Below, in pieces: positions 20,338 through 27,472 of a stretch of 64,000 bases of DNA (position 1 is the first letter of the stretch; every line of letters starts with the position of its first letter). The notes under the pieces are model-generated. The model ran no database searches. It saw only the letters and a program-made list of their open reading frames with translations, and was not told the origin of the DNA. A program made the translations under genes and the position numbers. This DNA comes from Chryseobacterium culicis. Lineage in GTDB: Bacteria > Bacteroidota > Bacteroidia > Flavobacteriales > Weeksellaceae. The stretch is from contig NZ_PCPP01000001.1 of the NCBI RefSeq assembly GCF_002979755.1, positions 1,334,665 to 1,398,664 of the forward strand, given 5' to 3'.

Positions 20338-21082
20338 AGACGAATTCAGGGCCGCAAAATCCCTTCAGAATTTAATTTCAGAGTTAAAACCGGACTCAAA
20401 GATATTGGGTGTTTACGACAGTATTGAAGCAAGTATTGAAGGCTTAAAGGAGATCAAACCCGATCTTATTTTTATGGATATCCATCTTTCGGACGGACTT
20501 TCATTTGAAATTTTCAAATCGGTGGACATCACCTGTCCTGTAGTTTTTTGTACCGCTTTTGACCAGTACATGCTGGATGCCTTTAAAAGCAAGGGAGTGG
20601 ATTATGTTTTAAAACCATTTTCCAGGGAAGATATTGCTGAAGCTTTGAGAAAAGTTGATGAACTGAAAAAATTCTTTCAGAAGAATGATCTCCCCGATCT
20701 GGAATTGCTGATACAAAAAATCAACCAGCCTGCTCCTACTGGTAAGAGTAGTTTTCTGGTTTTTAAAAATCAAAAATACACTACAGTTCTTACTGAAGAT
20801 ATTGCGTATTTTTATATCCATAATGAGATCACTCATCTTGTTACATTTGCAAAAGAACAGTTTCCCCTCACCCAGCCTTTGGGACAGGTTGCAGAACAGA
20901 TCTCTGACAAACAATTTTTCAGAGTCAACAGACAGTATATTGTTAATTTTAAAGCAATTAAGGAGATGGAACATTATTTTCAGCGAAAAATATTGGTAAA
21001 ACTCACCATTGAAACCCCTGAAAAGCTTCTTATTAATAAAGAAAAAACCCATAGTTTCTTTACGTGGCTGGAGGATAGATGA
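20318..21082 (+). CDS. LytTR family response regulator
   Basis: A 254-residue response regulator. The receiver domain has the acidic pocket ED (residues 7-8), the phospho-acceptor Asp54 in FMDIHL, Thr/Ala in CTAF and Lys in VLKPF. The C-terminal LytTR DNA-binding domain includes LTEDIAYFYIHNEITHLVT, FFRVNRQYIVNFKAI and LLINKEK. It is translationally coupled to the kinase. LytTR proteins bind paired 9-bp direct repeats; candidate sites are at 17649 and 21332, upstream of the two flanking operons. Confidence 0.93.
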   Translation: MNIIIIEDEFRAAKSLQNLISELKPDSKILGVYDSIEASIEGLKEIKPDLIFMDIHLSDGLSFEIFKSVDITCPVVFCTAFDQYMLDAFKSKGVDYVLKPFSREDIAEALRKVDELKKFFQKNDLPDLELLIQKINQPAPTGKSSFLVFKNQKYTTVLTEDIAYFYIHNEITHLVTFAKEQFPLTQPLGQVAEQISDKQFFRVNRQYIVNFKAIKEMEHYFQRKILVKLTIETPEKLLINKEKTHSFFTWLEDR

Positions 21083-21087
21083 TGTAA

Positions 21088-21306
21088 GGAAGCTGGAAGT
21101 AGGAGGCTGGAAGAAGGAAGTACTTGCAGTCATTCTAAGATATAGATCTCTTTTGAAATACATTATACCCCTGATTGAGATGATCAGGGTTTTCTTTTGC
21201 TTTAATTTTTTAAGCTTCATTGCTCATATTTTTACTATCAAAAATATAAACATCAATTCCTCTTTGCACTCCAAAAACTTCCAGCCTCCCTCTTCCAGCT
21301 TCCAGC
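21088..21306. repeat. element bounded by inverted heptad arrays
   Basis: The left edge has five 7-mers, GGAAGCT, GGAAGTA, GGAGGCT, GGAAGAA, GGAAGTA (21088-21122), starting just after the LytTR stop. The right edge has the inverse type, TTCCAGC, CTCCCTC, TTCCAGC, TTCCAGC (21279-21306). The segment between holds the LytTR terminator. An equivalent element lies at 43351-43506. Confidence 0.7.
21169..21197 (+). terminator. Rho-independent terminator of the LytS/LytTR operon
   Basis: CCCTGAT and ATCAGGG form the stem with a 7-nt loop, followed by TTTTCTTTT. Confidence 0.7.
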
Positions 21307-21331
21307 CTTAAAACTTTTCCGCCTACAATTT

Positions 21332-21404
21332 CCGGGTTAACCCTCTGATTTGTCCGGTTAACCCTTTTTTTCATTTTTCTGCCTTTCCAGAGTATCTACT
21401 TTTG
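21332..21404 (+). promoter_or_regulatory. predicted LytTR-type operator and promoter, site B
   Basis: GGGTTAACC (21334-21342) and CGGTTAACC (21355-21363) are near-perfect direct repeats one 21-bp period apart, flanking TGATTTGTCC. The -7 box TACTTTTG is at 21397-21404. The layout matches site A (17649-17721), including the 51-bp distance from TGATTTG to the -7 box. Each half-site is itself palindromic (GGTTAACC). Confidence 0.6.
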
Positions 21405-21420
21405 AATCAAATTAAAAGAC

Positions 21421-22197
21421 ATGATACTAAAAAACTTAATCACAGTAAGCGCTTTCACCGCATTATTATTTGCTACGTCAGCATTTATTTATCAAAATAA
21501 AGATCAAAAGACAACATTACAGCAAGCTTCCGAAAACAATGGTTTTGCTGTTTTGGAACTCTTTACTTCGGAAGGGTGTTCAAGCTGTCCTCCGGCTGAT
21601 GAACTTATGGGAAAAATTGAAAAAGAATATAAGGATGAACCTGTTTACCTTCTCTCCTACCATGTGGATTACTGGAACCGCCTTGGATGGAAGGATAGAT
21701 TCAGTACCGCCGAAAACTCCCAGAGACAGCAGCAATACAGCCGTATCTTACATTCACAGGTGTATACGCCACAGCTGGTAGTCAACGGACAAAAGGAATT
21801 TGTAGGTTCTGATGAGGGCAATATCAAAAATGCTATTCAGGAAGCTTTGTTTGCCGCTAAAAAAACAAATGTAGAATTATCTGCAAATGTTTCACAGAAT
21901 ACAATTGATGTGCAGTATAAAACGTCATCCCTTGATCCTCAGGGTATGCTTCTGGTTAATCTGGTTGAAAAACATTCTTCCACTCAGGTAGGAAAAGGTG
22001 AAAATGAAGGACGTCATCTGCATCACTGGCAAATCGTACACCAGCAAAACCAGATCTCACTGAATAAGCAACAGGGAGGAACAACAGCATTCAAACTTCC
22101 GGAAGGTTTTTCACCACAGAACTGGGAAGTCATAGCCTTTATTCAGAATGTTAAAACCGGAAAAATTTCAGGATCAGCAAAAACAACTTTTCAATAA
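21421..22197 (+). CDS. DUF1223 (thioredoxin-like) secreted protein
   Basis: A 258-residue DUF1223 protein. An N-terminal hydrophobic export segment (about 8-25) is followed by the family signature FAVLELFTSEGCSSCPPADE, with CSSC as the thioredoxin-like active-site pair. LSYHVDYWNRLGWKDRF, then YTPQLVVNG, complete the fold. The family is predicted to be a periplasmic thiol/disulfide protein; no reaction is established. It forms an operon with the DoxX gene 36 bp downstream. Confidence 0.9.
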   Translation: MILKNLITVSAFTALLFATSAFIYQNKDQKTTLQQASENNGFAVLELFTSEGCSSCPPADELMGKIEKEYKDEPVYLLSYHVDYWNRLGWKDRFSTAENSQRQQQYSRILHSQVYTPQLVVNGQKEFVGSDEGNIKNAIQEALFAAKKTNVELSANVSQNTIDVQYKTSSLDPQGMLLVNLVEKHSSTQVGKGENEGRHLHHWQIVHQQNQISLNKQQGGTTAFKLPEGFSPQNWEVIAFIQNVKTGKISGSAKTTFQ

Positions 22198-22233
22198 TTT
22201 TTTACATCATCAACAATTAAAATTACGACAACA

Positions 22234-22626
22234 ATGAAAACAAAAACAACAAAAATCATCTATTGGGCAGGAGCCATTTTTATGTCACTTTGGTTTGGAG
22301 CCAGTGGTTTCTTTGAACTTACAAAAAACCCGGTTGTATGGGACATTACCCAACAGCTTGGCTATCCTCCTCATTTTATTTATATATTGGGTGTTTTTAA
22401 AATTGCAGGTGTTCTTGTCCTTCTCCTTCCCAACAGATTATTAAGACTGAAAGAATGGGTATTTGCAGGAATGTTCTTTGATATTCTCTTTGCTTTCTTT
22501 TCAAAAATAGTGGTGCTTGGTTTTCCGTCTACAATAGATGCTATAGTCGCTTTTTCTATGCTCACAATGACTTATCTGATGTTCAGAAAACTCTATTCTC
22601 CGGAATTGATATTCGGAGAGGCTTAA
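22234..22626 (+). CDS. DoxX family membrane protein
   Basis: A 130-residue DoxX-like protein with four membrane helices: IIYWAGAIFMSLWFGASGFF, FIYILGVFKIAGVLVLLLP, WVFAGMFFDILFAFFSKIVVL, and AIVAFSMLTMTYLMF. DoxX proteins are linked to thiosulfate, glutathione or redox homeostasis at the membrane. Its place after DUF1223 and under the shared LytTR-like promoter points to an envelope redox response (inference). Confidence 0.88.
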   Translation: MKTKTTKIIYWAGAIFMSLWFGASGFFELTKNPVVWDITQQLGYPPHFIYILGVFKIAGVLVLLLPNRLLRLKEWVFAGMFFDILFAFFSKIVVLGFPSTIDAIVAFSMLTMTYLMFRKLYSPELIFGEA

Positions 22627-22654
22627 TGATAAACTCTAATTTTTCTTATGTTAA

Positions 22655-22687
22655 AACAGATCCTCTCGTTGTCCGGGAGGATTTGTT
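22655..22687 (+). terminator. terminator-like hairpin after DoxX
   Basis: An 11-bp stem (with one G-T pair) built on GATCCTC and GAGGATTT, with no long T-run. It lies 29 bp after the DoxX stop. Confidence 0.5.
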
Positions 22688-22707
22688 GTGTAAAAGTAGT
22701 GATCAAT

Positions 22708-22777
22708 AAGTTTTGGCTAAAGCCGAATGAATAAATATCTATTAAAAAAGCGGACTAAAGTCCGCTTCTATTGATTG
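22708..22777 (+). repeat. dispersed intergenic element, family 2
   Basis: The copy reads AAGTTTTGGCTAAAGCC, about 30 bp, then the palindrome GCGGACTAAAGTCCGC and TTCTATTGATTG. It has the same two-part plan as 26891, 42381, 56061 (inverted) and 62894. The second palindrome here is GCGGAC...GTCCGC where the others have GGGCTAAAGCCC, so pairing is kept while the sequence varies. Confidence 0.75.
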
Positions 22778-22808
22778 GATTATACGCATGATTAACCATT
22801 CCGTTTCG

Positions 22809-22865
22809 TTAACCACCCCGTCAAAAATTTTTTGAATTTTTGCCACCCCTCCGGAGAAGGGGAAT
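22809..22865 (+). repeat. dispersed intergenic element, family 1
   Basis: Same order of words as 16231 and 62252: ACCACCCCGTC, CAAAAATT...AATTTTTG, CCCCTCC...GAAGGGG, AAT. It sits in the gap between DoxX and the metallo-hydrolase gene. Confidence 0.8.
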
Positions 22866-22914
22866 CCTAAGCACCTCATTACTATTGATTGAGATCACTC
22901 GTTTCTATTTATCC

Positions 22915-22976
22915 CCCTAATCCCTAATCCCTAATCCCTGCAACCTATTACCTATTACCTATTACCTATTACCTAA
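22915..22976. repeat. double heptanucleotide array overlapping a stop codon
   Basis: CCCTAAT repeats 3.6 times (22915-22939), a short joint follows, then CCTATTA repeats 4.7 times (22944-22976). The second array supplies the stop codon (22973-22975) of the minus-strand metallo-hydrolase gene. It has the same plan as 16326-16399. Confidence 0.85.
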
Positions 22977-23965
22977 TTCATAAAACTTTCCGGAAACCAT
23001 TCAAATGCGCCGGATTTTGTTTTTGTAAATCCTAGTCCAGGCCATGGTAAATGACTGGCAAATGCTCTGGTCTTAGTTTCTGCCAACTGCTGAAGATTTT
23101 TTCTTCTTGAAGCGGTTGCAATTTCCAGATCAGTATCTCCGGAAAATCCCCAATCAGGATGAGGAAAAAGAATGATATCAGAATGGATAAGGTCAGCAAT
23201 ATACAATAGCTTTTCATTCCCCGAAGATATTGTGGTAATGGTTAAACCCGGGGTATGACCGGGAGCCAGCTGAAAACTGAAATACTTATACAGCGGATTA
23301 TCAAAATCATAGAACTTCAGTTTCGGCTGAATGGTCTTTAATATGTTTTGAAGAGCAGGAATAATATGATTGAGAACTTCAGGGTGATTTTTCAAAGCAC
23401 TGTTATTAAAATCTTTAAGGGAAGCTTTCATCCAGAAATCATGTTCAATTTTTGAAATGAAAATATTGGCATTCGGAAAAACCAGATTCTGTTTTTTATC
23501 GATAACGCCCCCAATATGATCAGGATGTGCGTGAGAAATAAAAATATCGGTGATATCTTTTGGAGAGAACCCTGCTTTTTGAAGGCTTTTTAGTAAAAAT
23601 CCGGTTCTTTCATCAGCAAAATTCCCCATTCCGGCATCCATCATAATAAGCTTATCTTTTGTTTTAATCAATAGGATATTCATCGCCAGATCAATATAAT
23701 GATCCGGTCTGAAATGATCTGTAAGAATTGATTTCAGTTCCGAAATATTGGCTCTCGGAGCAAAGGTGTTCACATTTTCTTCACGGATATACCCATCGGT
23801 AAGTACAAATAATTCAAGTTCTCCAAACTTTAATTTCTTAAAACCGGAAAGATCATCTTCAGTTTTTTCAACAGTTGTTTTAGACTGTGCCATTAAACCG
23901 GAAAAAGGGATCATGCTTAATGTTCCCGCTAATAATCCGTTCTTTAATAATTCTCTTCTGTTCAT
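22973..23965 (-). CDS. MBL fold metallo-hydrolase, exported
   Basis: A 330-residue metallo-beta-lactamase-fold protein. The N terminus MNRRELLKNGLLAGTLSMI has a twin-Arg and hydrophobic stretch like a Tat or Sec signal, with cleavage near GLMAQ. The core has LIKTKDKLIMMDAGMGNF, the metal motif HAHPDH with Asp (residue about 147-152), HTPG (third His) and IADLIHSD. It resembles the AHL-lactonase/quorum-quenching-type branch of the superfamily, but the substrate is unknown. The stop codon lies inside a heptad repeat. It is transcribed on the same strand as the aldo/keto reductase upstream but behind a terminator. Confidence 0.88.
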   Translation of the reverse strand: MNRRELLKNGLLAGTLSMIPFSGLMAQSKTTVEKTEDDLSGFKKLKFGELELFVLTDGYIREENVNTFAPRANISELKSILTDHFRPDHYIDLAMNILLIKTKDKLIMMDAGMGNFADERTGFLLKSLQKAGFSPKDITDIFISHAHPDHIGGVIDKKQNLVFPNANIFISKIEHDFWMKASLKDFNNSALKNHPEVLNHIIPALQNILKTIQPKLKFYDFDNPLYKYFSFQLAPGHTPGLTITTISSGNEKLLYIADLIHSDIILFPHPDWGFSGDTDLEIATASRRKNLQQLAETKTRAFASHLPWPGLGFTKTKSGAFEWFPESFMN

Positions 23966-24000
23966 AGGTTAGGTTTGTTCATTTTAACTATCAAAACAAA

Positions 24001-24035
24001 AAACTGAGTTCCTTTCATGATTGGGAACTCAGTTT
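24001..24035 (-). terminator. Rho-independent terminator of the aldo/keto reductase gene
   Basis: AAACTGAGTTCC and GGAACTCAGTTT form a 12-bp perfect stem, followed on the minus strand by TTTGTTTTG. It is 15 bp beyond the stop. Confidence 0.85.
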
Positions 24036-24050
24036 TTATATCATAGTCTT

Positions 24051-25052
24051 TTAGTTATTGACCAATTTCATTGAACCTTCGGTATATCTTTCCCCTACAT
24101 TCGGGTATTTTTTCAGAATAGCATCAATGGTATCCAGATCTGATTGGGAAAGCTCTATATTGACAGCGGCAATATTTTCTTCCAGATATTTAATTCGCTT
24201 AGTGCCTGGAATTGGGATAATATCATCTCCCTGGTTCAATACCCAGGCTAATGCGAGCTGAGTTCCTTTCACGCCTTTGGAAGCGGCAAGCTCATTAATC
24301 TCGTTAGCCAGTTTGGTATTATTTTCAAGATATTCCTGCTGATAACGTGGTAATGATTTTCTAAAATCGTCATCACCAAGGTTCTGTACATCATAGATAT
24401 TGGTGAAAAGTCCTCTCGCCAACGGTGAGTAAGGAACTAAAGAAATTCCCAACTCTCTGATGGTTGGTAAAATCTCTTTTTCAACATCTTTGGTCAAAAT
24501 AGAATATTCTGACTGTAAGGCTGCGATCGGGTGAATTTTGTTAGCTTTTCTGATAGACTCTGCCGAAGCTTCAGATAATCCGATATATTTCACTTTTCCT
24601 GCTTTCACCAGCTCAGCCATTGCTCCTACTGTTTCTTCCACCGGAACATTCGGGTCTACTCTGTGGGCATAGTAAAGGTCAATGGTATCGATCTTTAATC
24701 TTTGAAGGCTTAAATCTACTGCCTGTCTGATCCATTCCGGAGAACCATCAAAATAAGTTCCGGGAGCTCCGCTGTGGCTGGCTTTTCCATCTTTAAACCT
24801 GAACCCGAACTTGGTCGCAATAAAAATCTTATCTCGGTTCGGAACCAGAACTTTAGAGATCAGTTTTTCATTTTCCCCATTGGCATACATATCTGCTGTA
24901 TCCCAGAAATTAACGCCTAAATCTAATGCTCTGTGCAGGGTATTGATACTTTCCTGCTCATCGGTAGGACCATAAGCAAAACTCATTCCCATGCATCCTA
25001 GTCCGATGGCTGATAACTGTTCTTCTGTGTTTCCTAATTTTTTAAATTTCAT
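24051..25052 (-). CDS. aldo/keto reductase
   Basis: A 333-residue aldo/keto reductase. Catalytic tetrad segments are DTADMYANGENE (Asp and Tyr), FIATKFGF (Lys) and DLYYAHRVDP (His), with the NADPH-binding end IPIPGTKRIKYLEEN. It matches the YajO/Gcy-like subfamily reducing aldehydes and ketones with NADPH. An AraC-type regulator gene lies 86 bp upstream on the same strand and may control it. Confidence 0.93.
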   Translation of the reverse strand: MKFKKLGNTEEQLSAIGLGCMGMSFAYGPTDEQESINTLHRALDLGVNFWDTADMYANGENEKLISKVLVPNRDKIFIATKFGFRFKDGKASHSGAPGTYFDGSPEWIRQAVDLSLQRLKIDTIDLYYAHRVDPNVPVEETVGAMAELVKAGKVKYIGLSEASAESIRKANKIHPIAALQSEYSILTKDVEKEILPTIRELGISLVPYSPLARGLFTNIYDVQNLGDDDFRKSLPRYQQEYLENNTKLANEINELAASKGVKGTQLALAWVLNQGDDIIPIPGTKRIKYLEENIAAVNIELSQSDLDTIDAILKKYPNVGERYTEGSMKLVNN

Positions 25053-25138
25053 GATAGGTATGATTTAATTTTACAAGACAAAATTAGAACAAGTAAGGAC
25101 CAACCACGATATAGAATTCAAACTAAGAATTATAAAAT

Positions 25139-26044
25139 TCAAACAACATCCATTCTTAAGGCATTGGGAGTAATTCCGGTTTGTTTTTTAAAGTAATTGG
25201 TAAAATAGGCGGGTTCTTCGAAACCTAATCCATAAGCGATCTCAGAAATATTCCAGTCTGTATGTTTCAATAAAGCATTGGCTTCCTGAATAATCCTTCC
25301 GGTAATCTGCTGACTGGTTGTTTTCCCTGTAATCTCTTTTACGGAACGGTTTAAAGAATTCACATGAATGGAAAGACTCTGAGCATAATCATTAGGCGTT
25401 TTTAATTTTAAAAAAGCTTCAGGACTATCGATAGGAAACTGTCTTTCCAGGAGCTCCATGAATAAAGAAGCAACTCTTTGTGAAGCATTCTGATAAGGTT
25501 CAAAGCTGTCTGCAGGCTGCATCCTCATCGTTTCATGAATCATCAGGTGAAGATAAGCTCTCAGCATATCATATTTATGAATATAATCCGACTGGATTTC
25601 CGTCATCATTTTCGTGTACATCTCAGAAAGTATTCTCTGCTGTTCTTCATTGACAAAGAAAACCGGAGTTCCTCCAATCTTAAAAAGCGGAGAATCCTGA
25701 AGATTTCCCATACGGCTTCCATTATGCAGAAACTGGTCTGTAAACAGACAAAACCAGCCTTTCTGATCTTCATCATCAGCCTCCCAGGAATAAGGAATAA
25801 TAGGGTTTGAAAACAATAAGGCAGGGCGGTCTACTTTAATCCATTTATCGGCATAATGAAGTTTCCCTTTTCCTATGATCAGTGAAATTTTATAATAATC
25901 TCTTCTGCTGTAAGGGGTAAGAGGAGAACAGTATTCTCTTGAAAAGACATTAAAATGCCCCATTTTATTCACCCCAATACACTGTGATGCAAGATTGGGA
26001 GCGTTTCTTTCATAAAAACCTTTGAGTGACTCGTGTGATTTCAT
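25139..26044 (-). CDS. AraC family transcriptional regulator
   Basis: A 301-residue AraC regulator. An N-terminal cupin-like part (YYKISLIIGKGKLHYADKWI to LLFSNPIIPYSWEAD) is followed by two C-terminal HTH units, including WNISEIAYGLGFEEPAYFTNYFKKQTG. It is divergent from nothing, and is in line with the aldo/keto reductase downstream, the likely target. Confidence 0.9.
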   Translation of the reverse strand: MKSHESLKGFYERNAPNLASQCIGVNKMGHFNVFSREYCSPLTPYSRRDYYKISLIIGKGKLHYADKWIKVDRPALLFSNPIIPYSWEADDEDQKGWFCLFTDQFLHNGSRMGNLQDSPLFKIGGTPVFFVNEEQQRILSEMYTKMMTEIQSDYIHKYDMLRAYLHLMIHETMRMQPADSFEPYQNASQRVASLFMELLERQFPIDSPEAFLKLKTPNDYAQSLSIHVNSLNRSVKEITGKTTSQQITGRIIQEANALLKHTDWNISEIAYGLGFEEPAYFTNYFKKQTGITPNALRMDVV

Positions 26045-26111
26045 AGATCAAAGTTATAAAAATCAAACAAATTAAATAACAATAATAAATAATCCTGGGA
26101 TTGAAAAAATA

Positions 26112-26141
26112 AAATGGCTGACAAAAAGATGCCAGCCATTT
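26112..26141 (-). terminator. Rho-independent terminator of the 26167 gene
   Basis: AAATGGCTG and CAGCCATTT form a 9-bp stem followed on the minus strand by TATTTTTTC. Confidence 0.8.
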
Positions 26142-26166
26142 AAAGTGATATAGATTTGATAATGGG

Positions 26167-26625
26167 TTAATCCCAATCGTCATCATGTCCATGACCACGA
26201 TGTTTATTTTGTTTTTTGTAGTATTTCTCCTGATTTTTATAATACTTTTCCTGTTGTTTACGGTATTTTTTATAGTCGTTTTTATTTCTGCCGTAAACAA
26301 TTACAGGGTTCTGACCTCTGTAATATTTCTTTTTAAAAATGATATACTTTTCTCTTCCCAGAATTCTTTCCAGCTCCGAATAACGGTCGTTTCTCCATCT
26401 TCCCGGCTCCACTACATACACTCTGTTCCATGTATCATAATCATGGTATCTGTCATTCAGCACATATATTTGATTGGCCTGCGTTGTTGAAAGCACAAGA
26501 TCTGTAATTACTCTTTGCCAATTGATATCTGAGATACTCCTTCTGTAATCATTATAATAATCTGACTGGGCATAACTCAAACTAAATGTCCCAACCAATA
26601 ATGCTGTTAATATTAATTTTTTCAT
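26167..26625 (-). CDS. small secreted basic protein, unknown function
   Basis: A 152-residue protein with a signal peptide, MKKLILTALLVGTFSLSYAQ (start chosen at 26625; 13 in-frame upstream residues ignored). The mature part has YYNDYRRSISDINWQRVITD, then VLSTTQANQIYVLNDRYHDY, and a low-complexity basic tail rich in Lys, Tyr and His ending HGHDDDWD. The tail could bind metal or polyanions, but that is only a composition argument. I do not recognise a named family. Confidence 0.75.
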   Translation of the reverse strand: MKKLILTALLVGTFSLSYAQSDYYNDYRRSISDINWQRVITDLVLSTTQANQIYVLNDRYHDYDTWNRVYVVEPGRWRNDRYSELERILGREKYIIFKKKYYRGQNPVIVYGRNKNDYKKYRKQQEKYYKNQEKYYKKQNKHRGHGHDDDWD

Positions 26626-26641
26626 TTCACTCCACTTTAAA

Positions 26642-26890
26642 ATTAAACATGAAGAGATAGTCAATTAAAGTGCCAATCCTTCATCACAAATGCTAATATT
26701 TGTTAAGAAAAATCATAAACAACTGATTATCTTTAAAATATTTTACACATTTTTCAGGAAATCATTACAGATTAGCCATCTTGAAATTACATTCACAATA
26801 CATTTAATTTTATTAAACAGAGATTTTTGATAAACAAATAATAATCAGTAAACCGGGATTAAATTTAGTCTTATAAAGAGTAAATATTCT
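26642..26890. other. intergenic stretch, no feature seen
   Basis: An AT-rich stretch upstream of the small secreted protein gene. I see no gene, stem-loop or repeat that I can support before the family 2 element at 26891. Confidence 0.4.
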
Positions 26891-26960
26891 AAGTTTTAGC
26901 TAAAGCCAATGGATGTCTTTTAAAAGTCTGGCTGGGCTAAAGCCCACCCCTATTGAATTT
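26891..26960 (+). repeat. dispersed intergenic element, family 2
   Basis: AAGTTTTAGCTAAAGCC, about 33 bp, then GGGCTAAAGCCC and ACCCCTATTGAATT. Its right half is nearly identical to the copy at 62894. Confidence 0.8.
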
Positions 26961-26970
26961 TAATAACAAC

Positions 26971-27047
26971 ATCTTTTATCTTTTATCTTTTATCTTTTAT
27001 CTTTTATCTTTTATCTTTTATCTTTTATCTTTTATCTTTTATCTTTT
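26971..27047. repeat. perfect heptanucleotide array (ATCTTTT) x 11
   Basis: Eleven uninterrupted copies of ATCTTTT, 77 bp, start 10 bp after a family 2 element and end 137 bp upstream of the GNAT-type gene. A perfect array of this length is prone to slippage, so copy number may vary between clones. Confidence 0.95.
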
Positions 27048-27184
27048 CACATTTATGTTATAAAATTCGTTAAGATTCCTAAAAACTATTATTTCATATG
27101 ATTTAATTTCGTAATTTTAATGAAGAGAATGTTTTTAAGAAGATCTTCTCAAATTATTTTTAATCATCCAAATCTTACATTATT

Positions 27185-27472
27185 ATGGAAAATATAAAGT
27201 TTCAGGTATCTCAATATCAGGATGAATTGCAGCTACTTATAGATGGGAAAAAGGCAGGCTATATGTCCATAGAGGTTGATGGAAGACTGCTTATCGTATA
27301 TTACACGAAACTTGAAGAAGAGCGTGAGGGAAAAGGATACGCCAAATTATTACTGGATGAGCTGGTACGCTACGCAGAAGAGAAAGATTTGCTTGTAGAT
27401 CCGGAATGTGATTTTGTAAGACAGCAGTTTGAAAATCACCCTGCGAGATATAAAGAAATCTGGCATGCCTGA
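27185..27472 (+). CDS. YidJ-like GNAT-fold N-acetyltransferase
   Basis: A 95-residue protein of the short GNAT-like family (N-acetyltransferase, YjdJ/YidJ type). GYMSIEVDGRLLIVYYTKLE, then EEREGKGYAKLLLDELVRYAEE with the acetyl-CoA-binding (E)GKGYAK loop, and DPECDFVRQQFENHP at the end. The substrate is unknown. Its stop TGA directly abuts the stop of the convergent gene: the six bases TGATCA (27470-27475) hold both stops. Confidence 0.88.
   Translation: MENIKFQVSQYQDELQLLIDGKKAGYMSIEVDGRLLIVYYTKLEEEREGKGYAKLLLDELVRYAEEKDLLVDPECDFVRQQFENHPARYKEIWHA

Noticed and set aside
20609..21220. Minus-strand ORF of 203 codons opposite the LytTR gene
   Set aside because: Low-complexity Phe/Lys/Ser translation, no start context, and the plus frame is a full response regulator.
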